In this document: positions 1 to 11,364 of the stretch, one piece after another
Position numbering within the stretch: the stretch's first letter is position 1
How the letters are laid out: each line of letters begins with the position of its first letter
Assembly: GCF_002944405.1 (NCBI RefSeq)
Contig: NZ_CP024307.1
Coordinates: 3,903,006 to 3,967,005, forward strand
DNA from: Sinorhizobium fredii
GTDB lineage: Bacteria; Pseudomonadota; Alphaproteobacteria; Rhizobiales; Rhizobiaceae
DNA length: 64,000 nt
Direction: 5' to 3'
Translations under genes and position numbers: made by a program
The notes under the pieces: model-generated
What the model was told of the DNA's origin: nothing
What the model saw: the letters and a program-made list of their open reading frames with translations, nothing else
The model's database searches: none

Positions 1-374
1 AGATGATCGGTGCCGGCGCCGCAGGCGAGATCGGCGCCGGCAATGCTGCGCGCTTCGGCAAGCGAACGGCGGATCAGTTGCTGCGCGGCCGGCCAGGCAA
101 GCCCCATGCCGCGCTGCGCCGTGTCCATCGCCTCGGCGATCTTGAAGCCAAGCCCCCATAGATGATGGCGGAAGGCCATCGTCGCGTCCCAATCGATCGC
201 CGGCTTGCCCCACGGATCGGCATCGCGCAGCGGATCGGAAACGACATGGGCGGCCGCATAGGCGATGCGGTTGAACGTCGGCACCGCAGTCGGCCGGCCG
301 ATCGGGGTTCCCTGGAGCCGGTATTCTTCGAGCGAGCCGTCCTGGCGCGGCAGCAAAAGGCTGGTCATCGGCAT
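1..374 (-). CDS. DUF993 family (dihydrodipicolinate synthase/aldolase-like) protein, C-terminal part cut by window edge
   Basis: About 124 N-terminal residues are visible and read off the left edge without a stop. The segment with AYAAAHVVSDP, AIDWDAT, HLWGLG and AMDTAQRGMGL matches the N-terminus of DUF993 proteins, which belong to the class I aldolase/DHDPS-like TIM-barrel group. Their substrate is not established. Two starts are possible, ATG at 374 and ATG at 368; AGAGGA is 3 bases before the first and 9 before the second, so 368 is as likely. The gene is divergent from the LacI operon at 661, and a near-palindromic copy of that operon's operator lies 33 bases upstream. I infer co-regulation and a shared pathway. 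The family call rests on remembered sequence, not a search. Confidence 0.8.
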   Translation of the reverse strand, partial: MPMTSLLLPRQDGSLEEYRLQGTPIGRPTAVPTFNRIAYAAAHVVSDPLRDADPWGKPAIDWDATMAFRHHLWGLGFKIAEAMDTAQRGMGLAWPAAQQLIRRSLAEARSIAGADLACGAGTDH

Positions 375-406
375 TGATCCTCTTCAGATTTGCGGCAACG
401 AGTAAT

Positions 407-420
407 TTAGATCGTTCCAA
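407..420. promoter_or_regulatory. Second copy of the LacI-type operator, before DUF993
   Basis: The 14 bases TTAGATCGTTCCAA match the perfect operator TTGGAACGTTCCAA in 12 positions and keep the central CG typical of LacI-family sites. It lies 33 bases upstream of the DUF993 start. No convincing -10/-35 pair was found on the minus strand. The remaining intergenic sequence (421-595) shows nothing else I can name. Confidence 0.6.
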
Positions 421-595
421 ATTGCAAGGCGGAAATTTTGTCCTCACGCCGTAGCGCCGATGGGGCGGCGCGGCATCTTGTCTGCGCAGCGAACACTCAA
501 AAGCATTGACATGCAACGCGTTTCAAGTCGGTTCCTATAGATGATAGGTGTTCCATGATCTCCACGACGCCGGAAGAAAAGTGAACGGAAGCCTC

Positions 596-624
596 TTGAC
601 GGAATTGGAACGTTCCAATTATTA
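596..624 (+). promoter_or_regulatory. Autoregulated promoter with LacI-type operator in the spacer
   Basis: TTGACG at 596-601, a 17-base spacer and TTATTA at 619-624 form a good sigma-70-type promoter. The spacer is almost wholly the perfect 18-base palindrome AATTGGAACGTTCCAATT (603-620), so a bound repressor would block RNA polymerase directly. The lacI-type gene begins 36 bases downstream, which indicates autoregulation of the whole operon. Confidence 0.75.
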
Positions 625-660
625 AGGATGCAACAGATGAAATCCGATGGGAGAACGGTG

Positions 661-2702
<2,042 letters not shown>

Positions 2703-2707
2703 TCTCG

Positions 2708-4321
2708 ATGAGCAAGCATATTTCGCCGGCAGAAGCGGCTGCAATGATCCCGGACGGCGCCGTCGTTTCGGTCTCCTCTTCGAGCGGTCTCGGCTGCCCG
2801 GACCTGATGCTGAAGGCGATCGGCGAGCGCTTCGAGGCGACCGGCCACCCGCGCGACCTGACGACGCTGCATCCGATTGCCGCCGGCGACATGAGCGGCA
2901 TCAAGGGGGTCGATTACATCGCCCGGAAGGGTCTGCTGAAGACGATCATCGGCGGCTCCTATCCTTCCGGCCCCTCGAGTGCCGAGCCACCGCTGATCTG
3001 GCAGATGATCGGCGCGAATGAAGTCGCGGCCTACAACATTCCATCCGGCATCCTCTTCGACATGCACCGCGAGGCGGCGGCAAAACGCCCGGGCGTGATG
3101 ACCAAGGTGGGTCTCGACACCTTCGTCGATCCGTCGCGCGAAGGCTGCGCCATGAATGCTGCCGCCGCCGCCGAACCGGTGGTGAAGAAGATTACCTTCG
3201 AGGGCGAGGACTGGCTCTATTTCAAGGCGATCGCGCCAGAGGTGGCGATCATCCGCGCGACCACCGCGGACGAGCGCGGCAATCTCACCTATGAGCACGA
3301 GGGCGCCTATCTCGGCGGGCTCGACCAGGCGCTCGCCGCCCGCAACAATGGCGGCATCGTCATCGCCCAGGTGAAGCGCATCGCCAAGGAAGGTTCGTTC
3401 AAACCGCACGACGTGCGGGTGCCGGGCGTGCTCGTCGATTACGTCGTCGTCGATCCGGATCAGAAGCAGACGACACAGACGCTCTACGATCCGGCGATTT
3501 CCGGCGAGATCTTCCGGCCGCTCGACAGTTTCCGCGTCCCGGAATTCAATATCCAGAAGGTGATCGCCCGCCGCGTCGCGCAGGAGCTCGAGGCGGGAAG
3601 CGCCGTCAATCTCGGCTTCGGCATCTCGGCCAACGTGCCGCGCATCCTCTTGGAAGAGGGGCTGCATGGTGCCGTCACCTGGGTGATCGAACAGGGCGCG
3701 GTCGGCGGTGTGCCGCTGCTCGACTTCGCCTTCGGCTGCGCCTCCAATGCCGATGCCTTCATGCCGTCGCCCTACCAGTTCACCTATTTCCAGGGCGCCG
3801 GCTTCGACGCGTCGCTGCTCTCCTTCTTGGAGATCGACCGTAGCGGCTCGGTCAATGTCTCGAAGCTCAGCTTCCGCCCGCATGTGACCGCCGGCGCCGG
3901 TGGCTTCGTCGACATCACCGCGCGGGCGAAGAAGATCGTCTTCTCCGGCATGTTCAACGCCGGCGCGAAACTTGGCGTCACGGACGGGCGACTCGTCATC
4001 GAGAAGGAAGGCAAGCTCAAGAAGCTCGTTAATCAGGTCGAGCACGTCACCTTCTCGGGACGCCGGGCCATCGAGCAGGGGCAGGACATCACCTACGTCA
4101 CCGAGCGCTGCGTCATGAAGCTGACGGCCGAGGGCCTCTTGCTCACCGAGATTGCGCCGGGCGTCGACATTGAGGCGCATATCCTCGACCAGTCGGAATT
4201 CCCGCTGGTGGTTTCCGACAGGCTGAAGGTGATGGACGCGGCGCTCTTCCACCAGGCGCCGCTGGGGCTCAAGCTGCCGGCGAAGCGCCGGCGCGAGATC
4301 AGGGGAGGTGCTGATGGCTGA
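2708..4321 (+). CDS. Acyl-CoA:carboxylate CoA-transferase, class I (propionate/acetate CoA-transferase type)
   Basis: 537 residues, the size expected when the alpha and beta halves of a class I CoA-transferase are fused in one chain. WVIEQGAVGG places the predicted catalytic glutamate at residue 328, where family members form a glutamyl-CoA thioester. The N-terminal half has the SVSSSSGLGCPD and GGSYPSGP segments and the C-terminal half the FNAGAKLG segment. It starts 5 bases after the preceding stop. The organisation resembles propionate or acetate CoA-transferases such as clostridial Pct, but the acyl group is unknown. It probably activates the carboxylate made by the pathway before the hydratase acts. 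Confidence 0.88.
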   Translation: MSKHISPAEAAAMIPDGAVVSVSSSSGLGCPDLMLKAIGERFEATGHPRDLTTLHPIAAGDMSGIKGVDYIARKGLLKTIIGGSYPSGPSSAEPPLIWQMIGANEVAAYNIPSGILFDMHREAAAKRPGVMTKVGLDTFVDPSREGCAMNAAAAAEPVVKKITFEGEDWLYFKAIAPEVAIIRATTADERGNLTYEHEGAYLGGLDQALAARNNGGIVIAQVKRIAKEGSFKPHDVRVPGVLVDYVVVDPDQKQTTQTLYDPAISGEIFRPLDSFRVPEFNIQKVIARRVAQELEAGSAVNLGFGISANVPRILLEEGLHGAVTWVIEQGAVGGVPLLDFAFGCASNADAFMPSPYQFTYFQGAGFDASLLSFLEIDRSGSVNVSKLSFRPHVTAGAGGFVDITARAKKIVFSGMFNAGAKLGVTDGRLVIEKEGKLKKLVNQVEHVTFSGRRAIEQGQDITYVTERCVMKLTAEGLLLTEIAPGVDIEAHILDQSEFPLVVSDRLKVMDAALFHQAPLGLKLPAKRRREIRGGADG

Positions 4322-5093
4322 CGAGCGCATCCGTATCGAGATCGACGGTGCCGTCGCGACGATGACCGTCGCGCGGCCGGAAAAACTCAATGCCTTCGAC
4401 ATCGACATGCTGAAGGCGCTCGCTTCCGCCTGCGATGCGGTCGAGGCAAATCGCGACGTGCGCGCCGCGATCCTTACGGGCGAGGGCAAGGCGTTCTCCG
4501 CCGGGGGCGACATCAAGGCCTGGGGCGGCATGGATGCCGTCGCCTTCGGCCATGACTGGGTGCGCTTCGGCCACCGGGTTTTCGAGCGCCTCGCGACGCT
4601 GCGCATGCCGGTGATCGCCGCCTTAAACGGCCATGCGCTCGGCGGCGGCCTCGAACTGGCCGCGGCGGCGGATATCCGCATCGCCGAAAGCCAGGTGAAG
4701 ATCGGCCTGCCGGAAACGAGCCTCGGCATGGTGCCCGGCTGGTCCGGCACTCAGCGCCTCGTTGCCCGTTTCGGCGCGCAGATCGTGCGGCGCATGGTGC
4801 TCGGCGGCGAGATGTTCTCGGCGGAGGCGGCGAGGGCCGAAGGGCTCGTCGATGCCGTGGTCGAGACCGGTACGGTCATGGCCGCGGCGCGGGATTATGC
4901 CGGGCGGATCGCTCGCCGCGGCCCGGCGGCGCTCGAAATATCGAAGCTGATGATCGCTTCGGCGAATGGCGAGGACAAGGGTGCCGCCGTCGAGACGCTG
5001 GGTTCGATCCTCGTCGCCAAGACCGGCGATCTCAGGGAAGGCGTCGCGGCCTTCAGCGAAAAGCGCGAAGCGCGCTTCAAGGGAGAATGGTGA
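4314..5093 (+). CDS. Enoyl-CoA hydratase/isomerase family protein
   Basis: 259 residues of the crotonase superfamily. AFSAGGDIKAW and NGHALGGGLELAAAADIRIA are the two segments that form the oxyanion hole and CoA pocket, and LPETSLGMVPGWSGTQRL is the third conserved block. The ATG at 4314 is chosen because GGGGAGG (4302-4308) is well spaced from it; an in-frame GTG at 4308 overlaps that ribosome-binding site. It overlaps the CoA-transferase by 8 bases. It presumably hydrates, dehydrates or isomerises the acyl-CoA made by that transferase. Crotonases vary too much to name the reaction. Confidence 0.9.
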   Translation: MADERIRIEIDGAVATMTVARPEKLNAFDIDMLKALASACDAVEANRDVRAAILTGEGKAFSAGGDIKAWGGMDAVAFGHDWVRFGHRVFERLATLRMPVIAALNGHALGGGLELAAAADIRIAESQVKIGLPETSLGMVPGWSGTQRLVARFGAQIVRRMVLGGEMFSAEAARAEGLVDAVVETGTVMAAARDYAGRIARRGPAALEISKLMIASANGEDKGAAVETLGSILVAKTGDLREGVAAFSEKREARFKGEW

Positions 5094-6601
5094 TGATGGT
5101 TCTGCTGAGGCCGAAGCCGCTTGGCGACTACACGGTCCGCGAATTCCGCATGCTGATCGACGGCCAATGGATGGCCGGCACCGAAGACCGGACAATCGAG
5201 CGCGTGGCGCCCGGTCATGGCGTCGTCGTCAGCCGCTATGCCGCGGCGACCAAGGTGGATGCCGAGCGCGCCATCGCCGCGGCGCGACGCGCCTTTGACG
5301 ACGGTCCCTGGCCGCGCATGACGGCATCCGAACGCTCGCTGATCCTGCTCCGCGCTGCCGACATGATTGCCGCGCGCGCCGAGGAGCTTGCCTTTCTCGA
5401 CGCGATCGAATCCGGCAAGCCGATCAGCCAGGCCAAGGGTGAACTCGCGGGTGCGGCCGATATCTGGCGCTATGCCGCAGCGCTCGCCCGCGAGCTTTCC
5501 GGCGAAAGCTACAACACACTCGGCGACGGCACCCTCGGCGTCGTGCTGCGCGAGGCGATCGGTGTCGTCTCGATCATCACGCCCTGGAACTTCCCCTTTC
5601 TGATCGTCAGCCAGAAGTTGCCCTTCGCGCTGGCCGCCGGCTGCACGTCAGTGGTCAAGCCTTCGGAACTCACCTCCGCCTCGACCCTCGTCCTCGGCGA
5701 AATTCTCGAGGCCGCAGGAGTTCCGGCAGGCGTTGTCAACATCATCGTCGGCACCGGGCCGGAGGCAGGTGCGCCGCTCACCACCCATCCGGATGTGGAC
5801 ATGGTCTCCTTCACCGGCTCGACCGGGGTGGGGCGGCTGACCATGGCGAATGCGGCGCAGACCCTAAAGAAGGTGTCACTCGAACTCGGCGGCAAGAACC
5901 CGCAGATCGTCTTCCCCGACGCCAATCTCGACGAGTTCGTCGATGCGGCGGTGTTCGGCGCCTATTTCAATGCCGGCGAATGCTGCAATGCCGGCTCGCG
6001 GCTGATCCTGCATCGCGACATCGCCGAGGAGGTCACGGCCCGGATCGCCAGCCTGTCGGCCAAGGTCAAGGTCGGCGACCCGCTCGATCCGGAGACGCAG
6101 GTCGGCGCGATCATCACGCCGCAGCATCTGGAAAAGATCGCCGGCTATGTAACTGCCGCCGCGGGCGAGGGGGCGGCCGTCAGCCACGGCGGTGCAGCGC
6201 TCGATCTCGGCATGGGCCAGTTCATGGCGCCGACCATTCTTTCGTCCGTCCGTCCGGAAATGGCGGTGGCGCGCGAGGAGGTTTTCGGGCCGGTCCTCTC
6301 GGTCCTCACCTTCGAGACGACCGAGGAGGCGATCCGCATCGCCAATTCGATCGACTATGGGCTCTCGGCCGGCGTCTGGAGCCGCGACTTCGACACGTGC
6401 CTGACGATCGGGCGGCGTGTACGTGCCGGCACGATCTGGATGAATACCTTCATGGACGGCGCCTCCGAACTGCCCTTTGGCGGCTACCGCCAGTCGGGTC
6501 TCGGGCGTGAACTCGGGCGGCATGCGGTGGAAGACTACACGGAAACCAAGACGCTCAACATGCATATCGGCCGGCGCACCAGCTGGTGGATGCCGCGCTG
6601 A
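5093..6601 (+). CDS. Aldehyde dehydrogenase family protein
   Basis: About 502 residues. The NAD-binding region has ITPWNFPFLIVSQKL and FTGSTGVG. SLELGGKNPQIVF carries the general-base glutamate, and FNAGECCNAGSR carries the catalytic cysteine (the second Cys). The C-terminal segment is LPFGGYRQSGLGRELG. The start is uncertain among ATGs at 5087, 5093 and 5096; 5093 overlaps the hydratase stop (TGATG) and has GGGAGA 6 bases upstream. It is the last gene of the operon. It converts an aldehyde to the acid with NAD(P), but the substrate is not readable. A 107-base gap separates it from the convergent second LacI gene. Confidence 0.93.
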   Translation: MMVLLRPKPLGDYTVREFRMLIDGQWMAGTEDRTIERVAPGHGVVVSRYAAATKVDAERAIAAARRAFDDGPWPRMTASERSLILLRAADMIAARAEELAFLDAIESGKPISQAKGELAGAADIWRYAAALARELSGESYNTLGDGTLGVVLREAIGVVSIITPWNFPFLIVSQKLPFALAAGCTSVVKPSELTSASTLVLGEILEAAGVPAGVVNIIVGTGPEAGAPLTTHPDVDMVSFTGSTGVGRLTMANAAQTLKKVSLELGGKNPQIVFPDANLDEFVDAAVFGAYFNAGECCNAGSRLILHRDIAEEVTARIASLSAKVKVGDPLDPETQVGAIITPQHLEKIAGYVTAAAGEGAAVSHGGAALDLGMGQFMAPTILSSVRPEMAVAREEVFGPVLSVLTFETTEEAIRIANSIDYGLSAGVWSRDFDTCLTIGRRVRAGTIWMNTFMDGASELPFGGYRQSGLGRELGRHAVEDYTETKTLNMHIGRRTSWWMPR

Positions 6602-6708
6602 GATCGGAATCGGGAGGCAGGTCGAAGATGCGATTACTCGCTAGGTTCGCAGCAACGATGAGGCAGGGGAGGCGGATGCCGTGCCTTGGCTCGTCGACCG
6701 CCCGCCAG

Positions 6709-7785
6709 TCAGACCGCGCCGTCTCCCGGGACTTCGGCGGGCATCTTGAAGCGAAGCTCCGGGTCGAGCAGCAATTGCAGCTCGCCGATATCGGTACTGC
6801 CGCCGATGCGGTGCAGCAGGATGCGTCCCATATGCGCGCCGGTCTCGGTCAGGTCCTCATAGATGGTGTCGACCTGCGGCTGGATGGCCCCGAGCAGCGG
6901 CGAGGTCTGCTTGGCGACGATGTCGTATTCGAGCCCCAGCCTCAGGCCGCAATCGCTCATGCCGGTGATCGTCGCCAAGGCGCAGACCTCGCCGCCGCAG
7001 GTGAAGCCGTCCGGCGGATCCTTCTCGGTCTGGCGCCGGCGGATCCGGTCGCGGATCGCGCCCGCCGGACTGTCGAGGTCGATGTCGGAGAGGATTTCGT
7101 AGGCGCAGCCCGTCTCGCGCACAGCCGTCATGAAGCCATGCAGGATGTGGCCGCTGAAGGTGAAATCGGCCGGGCCGCTGATCAGCGCCGGCTTGCGGCG
7201 GCCCTTGGCGATCAGCCGCCGCGTCGCCTCATAGGTGAAGGTGAAATTGTCGTAGTCGACGAAGGGATGCGCGGTGGCAAGCTCGGTGCGGCCGTGGGTG
7301 ACGAAGGGAAAGCCGGCCTCCGAAAGCAGCTTGACGCGCGGATCGAGAGGTTCGGTGCGCGAGAAGATCAACCCGTCGGCCATGCCGTTGCGGATAACGT
7401 AGTTCACCGCATCGATATTCGCCGCATCGAGGAAGTTCGGCATGACGATCAGGTGGTAGGCGGTGCCCTGCAGCGCGCGGGCGATGCCGGCCATGACCGA
7501 AGTGCCGTAGCCGAGGATCTCTTCGTGCGGCGCGAGCAGCACCGCGATCACGTTGGTGCGCCCGGTCTTCAGGCGCTGGGCGGCGCGGTCCGGGGAGTAG
7601 CCGATGTCGAGCGCCACCTGACGCACCCGCTGGCGCGTCTCGAGCGAGATCTGCGGCGCATCGGCAAGCGCCCGCGAGACCGTGGTGACGGCGAGACCGG
7701 TGATGTCGGCGATGGTGCGCAGGGTGGGCTTGCCGCGCCTTTGCGCGGTTCCTTCCGGGCGAACGGGTTTCGTAGGATCGGCCAA
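6709..7785 (-). CDS. LacI family transcriptional regulator (second)
   Basis: 358 residues from a TTG at 7785, which has AGGGAAG 7 bases upstream. An in-frame ATG at 7848 would add 21 residues with no family counterpart. The helix-turn-helix is TLRTIADITGLAVTTVSRAL, followed by the hinge and the sugar-binding-protein-like domain beginning TNVIAVLLAPHEEILGYG. Its recognition helix (LAVTTVS) differs from that of the first LacI (VSKSTVS). It is divergent from the ABC transporter at 8117, and operator-like palindromes occupy the shared intergenic region. I infer that it represses the transporter. The group resembles AglR-type regulators. Confidence 0.9.
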   Translation of the reverse strand: MADPTKPVRPEGTAQRRGKPTLRTIADITGLAVTTVSRALADAPQISLETRQRVRQVALDIGYSPDRAAQRLKTGRTNVIAVLLAPHEEILGYGTSVMAGIARALQGTAYHLIVMPNFLDAANIDAVNYVIRNGMADGLIFSRTEPLDPRVKLLSEAGFPFVTHGRTELATAHPFVDYDNFTFTYEATRRLIAKGRRKPALISGPADFTFSGHILHGFMTAVRETGCAYEILSDIDLDSPAGAIRDRIRRRQTEKDPPDGFTCGGEVCALATITGMSDCGLRLGLEYDIVAKQTSPLLGAIQPQVDTIYEDLTETGAHMGRILLHRIGGSTDIGELQLLLDPELRFKMPAEVPGDGAV

Positions 7786-7856
7786 ACGAATGCTTCCCTG
7801 CAAGCGGTCAAGAGCGGCATTTGTAACGTGACGCCAACCATCAGGCAATCGTATGA

Positions 7857-7870
7857 TGCAAACGATTTAA
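7857..7870. promoter_or_regulatory. Candidate operator near the second lacI gene
   Basis: TGCAAACGATTTAA has the LacI-family pattern with central CG. Its complement TTAAATCGTTTGCA shares 10 of 14 bases with the complement of the site at 7993-8006. A further half-like copy, TTGTAACGT, starts at 7821. Placement upstream of the predicted TTG start suggests autorepression. Confidence 0.45.
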
Positions 7871-7977
7871 ACCGTCCTAGCGCGGATTTTCTGCTGCGCC
7901 GCAGCATCTGCGTTGTGCCGCAGAACGCAGGTAACTCAGACTGTTTCGGCGGAAGAGTGGTCGAACAGCGGGTCCGC

Positions 7978-8006
7978 TTGACTCGTGGCGATTTGTAACG
8001 TTTTAA
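7978..8006 (+). promoter_or_regulatory. Promoter of the sugar ABC transporter operon with overlapping operator
   Basis: TTGACT (7978-7983), a 17-base spacer and TTTTAA (8001-8006) form a candidate promoter. The imperfect palindrome TTGTAACGTTTTAA (7993-8006) covers the spacer and the -10. The layout mirrors the promoter at 596-624. The transcript would have a leader of roughly 100 bases before the binding-protein gene. Confidence 0.55.
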
Positions 8007-8116
8007 ATTGAGCGGGCGGTGCATGCCGCAAGCCCAAGCTGCCCCTGAGAGTGGGCGGCAAATCAAGCAAGGCGGAGGAGATTTCCGCTTCGGTAACTTG
8101 CAAACGGGAGGAAACG

Positions 8117-9361
8117 ATGCGCAAGTTGATGACGACGACGGCTGTTGCAGCACTGATGTTGGCGGCAACCGCCGCGCGCGCAGCAGAGAACGTGGAGGTG
8201 CTGCACTGGTGGACGTCCGGTGGCGAAGCGGCGGCGCTCGACGTTCTGAAGAAGGACCTAGAAAGTAAGGGCATCACCTGGACCGATATGCCGGTGGCCG
8301 GCGGCGGCGGCACCGAGGCAATGACCGTGTTGCGCGCCCGCGTCACCTCGGGCAATGCGCCTACGGCGGTGCAGATGCTCGGCTTCGACATTCTCGATTG
8401 GGCCAAGGAAGGGGCGCTCGGCAACCTCGACGAGATCGCCGCCAAGGAGGGCTGGGACAAGGTGGTTCCCGCCGCCCTGCAGCAGTTCTCCAAATATGAC
8501 GGCCACTGGATCGCCGCTCCCGTGAACGTCCACTCGACCAACTGGGTCTGGATCAACAAGGCGGCGCTCGACAAGGCCGGCGGCAAGGAGCCGGCCAACT
8601 GGGATGAGCTGATCGCGCTGCTCGACAAGTTCAAGGAGCAGGGCATCACTCCGGTCGCTCACGGCGGCCAGCCCTGGCAGGATGCGACGATCTTCGACGC
8701 GGTCGTGCTTTCGCTCGGCAACGACGTCTACAAGAAGGCCTTCATCGACCTCGATCCGGCGACGCTCGGCGGCGACAAGATGAAGGAAGCCTTCGATCGG
8801 ATGACGAAGCTCAGATCCTATGTCGACGACAACTTCTCCGGCCGCGACTGGAACCTCGCCTCGGCGATGGTCATCGAGAACAAGGCCGGCCTGCAGTTCA
8901 TGGGCGACTGGGCGAAGGGCGAATTCCTGAAGGCGAAGAAGGTGCCGGGCACCGATTTCGTCTGCATGCGCTTCCCGGGAACGCAAGGCTCGGTCACCTT
9001 CAACTCCGACCAGTTCGCGATGTTCAAGGTCTCGGACGACAAGGTCCCGGCGCAGCTGCAGATGGCCTCGGCGATCGAAAGCCCGACCTTCCAGTCGGCC
9101 TTCAACGTCGTCAAGGGATCGGTTCCGGCCCGCACCGACGTTCCGGATACCGACTTCGACGCCTGCGGCAAGAAGGGCATCAAGGACCTTGCCGAAGCCA
9201 ATGCCAACGGCACGCTCATGGGCTCCATGGCGCATGGCCACGCCAACCCGGCCGCCGTCAAGAACGCCATCTACGACGTGGTGACCCGCCAGTTCAACGG
9301 CGAGCTCAGCTCCGAAGAGGCGGTGAAGGAACTCGCCGCGGCGGTCGAGGCTGCGAAGTAA
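8117..9361 (+). CDS. Sugar ABC transporter substrate-binding protein (glucose/mannose GtsA-like)
   Basis: 414 residues with a cleavable signal peptide ending near ATAARAAE, so the protein is periplasmic. The mature start [18 protein letters not shown] and blocks such as [39 protein letters not shown]-like [17 protein letters not shown] and MGDWAKGEF resemble the glucose-binding GtsA group of Pseudomonas. I judge this from memory of that family. The ATG at 8117 has GGGAGGAAACG just upstream; an in-frame start at 8051 would put 22 residues before the signal peptide. It is first in the transporter operon. Ligand: probably a hexose or related sugar, not proven. Confidence 0.9.
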   Translation: MRKLMTTTAVAALMLAATAARAAENVEVLHWWTSGGEAAALDVLKKDLESKGITWTDMPVAGGGGTEAMTVLRARVTSGNAPTAVQMLGFDILDWAKEGALGNLDEIAAKEGWDKVVPAALQQFSKYDGHWIAAPVNVHSTNWVWINKAALDKAGGKEPANWDELIALLDKFKEQGITPVAHGGQPWQDATIFDAVVLSLGNDVYKKAFIDLDPATLGGDKMKEAFDRMTKLRSYVDDNFSGRDWNLASAMVIENKAGLQFMGDWAKGEFLKAKKVPGTDFVCMRFPGTQGSVTFNSDQFAMFKVSDDKVPAQLQMASAIESPTFQSAFNVVKGSVPARTDVPDTDFDACGKKGIKDLAEANANGTLMGSMAHGHANPAAVKNAIYDVVTRQFNGELSSEEAVKELAAAVEAAK

Positions 9362-9383
9362 GGGTGGTGCGGGGGAGGGGCTT

Positions 9384-9571
9384 GCCCCTCATCCCGCTGC
9401 CGAGACCTTCTCCCCGCCTGCGGGGAGAAGGGACAAACAGCGAGCTCGGCGTGCCTTTCATCTCCTGAGGGCTGAGCTGTCCCCTTTCCCGGGAGGGAGG
9501 GGGCGGAGGCGCCGCGGCATATCCCTTCTCCCCGCGTGCGGGGAGAAGGTGCCGGCAGGCGGATGAGGGGC
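9384..9571. repeat. RIME-like palindromic element inside the ABC transporter operon
   Basis: A 188-base unit whose ends are inverted copies (about 48 bases, a few mismatches) beginning GCCCCTCATC. Each arm contains its own hairpin, CTTCTCCCCGC followed by its complement. It fills the gap between the binding-protein and first permease genes. Such elements are described as Rhizobiaceae intergenic mosaic elements. Confidence 0.85.
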
Positions 9572-9600
9572 AAAAAAGAAACGATACGGTGGTAACAAAC

Positions 9601-10479
9601 ATGGATAGCCGCACCCGGCTGCAGGAGCTTCTGCCGAAGCTCGTGCTCGCCCCCAGCTTTCTCATAGTTCTGGTGTTCGTCTACGGCTTCATCGTCTATA
9701 CGGGCTTCCTGTCGCTGACGGACAGCAAGATGCTGCCGTCCTACAATTTCGTCGGGCTCACGAATTTCAGCCGGCTCTGGGCGCTGCCGCACTGGTGGCG
9801 GGCGGTCAGCAATCTGGCGATCTTCGCGACGCTCTATATCGTCATCTGCTCGGTGCTCGGCTTGGCGCTGGCGATCCTGCTCGACCAGAAGATCCGCGCC
9901 GAAGGGTTTCTCCGGCCGATCTATCTCTATCCGATGGCGCTCTCCTTCATCGTCACCGGCACCGCCTGGAAGTGGTTCCTCGACCCCGGCATCGGGCTTG
10001 AGAACACCATGCATCTGTGGGGCTGGGAGAGCTTCTCCTTCAACTGGATCAAGGACCGCAACTACGCGATCTATTGCGTCGTCATCGCCGCCGTCTGGCA
10101 GTCGACCGGCTTCATCATGGCGATGTTCCTGGCGGGCTTGCGCGGCGTCGACAACGAGATCATCAAGGCCGCCCAGATCGACGGGGCGACGACGCCGACC
10201 ATCTACCGGCGGATCATCATACCGCTGATGCGGCCGGTCTTCCTCTCGGCTTTCGTCGTTCTCGCCCATCTCGCCATCAAGGCCTACGACCTGATCATCG
10301 CCTTGACCGGCGGCGGGCCGGGGCAGGCGACGGAGCTGCCGGCGACCTTCATGTATTCCTACACCTTCACCCGCAATCAGATGGCGATCGGCGCCTCGTC
10401 GGCAATCATCATGCTAGTGATGATCTTCTCGATCATCGTCCCCTATCTCTATTCCGAAATCCGGGGAGGAAAACGCTGA
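9601..10479 (+). CDS. Sugar ABC transporter permease
   Basis: 292 residues from the ATG at 9601; a GTG at 9589 is in frame and neither start has a strong ribosome-binding site. Six membrane segments can be drawn, starting with LVLAPSFLIVLVFVYGFIVYTGF. The cytoplasmic EAA loop reads DNEIIKAAQIDGATTPTIYRRIIIP, with the conserved A-x-x-D-G and a following I-P. This is the MalF/UgpA-type subunit that pairs with the next gene. It overlaps that gene by TGATG-type coupling at 10479. Confidence 0.92.
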   Translation: MDSRTRLQELLPKLVLAPSFLIVLVFVYGFIVYTGFLSLTDSKMLPSYNFVGLTNFSRLWALPHWWRAVSNLAIFATLYIVICSVLGLALAILLDQKIRAEGFLRPIYLYPMALSFIVTGTAWKWFLDPGIGLENTMHLWGWESFSFNWIKDRNYAIYCVVIAAVWQSTGFIMAMFLAGLRGVDNEIIKAAQIDGATTPTIYRRIIIPLMRPVFLSAFVVLAHLAIKAYDLIIALTGGGPGQATELPATFMYSYTFTRNQMAIGASSAIIMLVMIFSIIVPYLYSEIRGGKR

Positions 10480-11360
10480 TGGGCGCTCCCAGTCCCGAGA
10501 ACGTCATCTCGCACAACCGCCTGACCCGGGCGCTGATCTACTTGGCGCTGATCCTCTTCGCGCTCTATTCGCTGCTGCCGCTCTACGTGATGGTGGTGAA
10601 TTCCCTGAAGCCGCTCGACGAAATTCGCCAGGGGGGCATGCTCAACCTGCCGCAGATCTGGACGATCGAGCCCTGGCTTTCCGCCTGGTCGACGGCGCAG
10701 ATCGGCGTGCAGCCGACCGGTCTCCGCCCCTTCTTCATCAACTCGATCCTGATGGTCGTTCCGGCCGTTGCGATCTCGACGATCATCGGTGCGCTCAACG
10801 GCTATGTACTGACCAAGTGGCGCTTCCCGGGAGCGAACATCTTCTTCGGCATGCTGCTCTTGTCCTGCTTCATCCCGTTCCAGATCGTGCTGATCCCGAT
10901 GGCGCGCATCCTCGGCATTCTCGGCATTGCGGGGTCGATCTGGGGGCTGATCCTCGTCCATGTGGTCTACGGCATCGGCTTCACGACGCTCTATTTCCGC
11001 AACTATTACGAGGCCTTCCCGACCGAATTAGTCCGCGCCGCGCAGATCGACGGAGCGAGCTTCTTCCAGATCTTCCGGCGGATCATGCTGCCGTCCTCCG
11101 GGCCGATCATCGTCGTCTCGGTCATCTGGCAGTTCACCAATATCTGGAACGACTTCCTGTTCGGTGCCTCGTTCTCCGGCCCCTATTCGACGCCGATGAC
11201 GGTGGCGCTCAATAACCTGGTGAGCTCGTCGACGGGGGTCAAGGAATACAACGTCCACTTCGCCGGCGCGATCCTCGCCGCCCTGCCAACGCTCATCGTC
11301 TATATCGTGTCCGGCCGCTACTTCGTCCGCGGGCTGATGTCCGGCGCCGTGAAAGGGTAA
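10479..11360 (+). CDS. Carbohydrate ABC transporter permease (MalG-type)
   Basis: 293 residues. The start ATG (10479-10481) overlaps the previous stop and has GGGGAGGAAAACG upstream. The first membrane segment is ALIYLALILFALYSLLPLYVMVVNSLK. The EAA loop is PTELVRAAQIDGASFFQIFRRIMLP, the contact with the ATPase. The C-terminus GRYFVRGLMSGAVKG is the usual ending of MalG-like permeases. It completes the transmembrane channel with the preceding subunit. Confidence 0.93.
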   Translation: MGAPSPENVISHNRLTRALIYLALILFALYSLLPLYVMVVNSLKPLDEIRQGGMLNLPQIWTIEPWLSAWSTAQIGVQPTGLRPFFINSILMVVPAVAISTIIGALNGYVLTKWRFPGANIFFGMLLLSCFIPFQIVLIPMARILGILGIAGSIWGLILVHVVYGIGFTTLYFRNYYEAFPTELVRAAQIDGASFFQIFRRIMLPSSGPIIVVSVIWQFTNIWNDFLFGASFSGPYSTPMTVALNNLVSSSTGVKEYNVHFAGAILAALPTLIVYIVSGRYFVRGLMSGAVKG

Positions 11361-11364
11361 GCCC

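Noticed and set aside
506..534. TTGACA at 506-511 as a promoter for the first LacI operon
   Set aside because: At 17 bases the -10 would be CGGTTC; the pair at 596-624 is far better and carries the operator.
9384..9571. Repeated palindromes as a CRISPR array
   Set aside because: The units are inverted pairs of different lengths scattered between genes, with no regular spacers and no cas genes.
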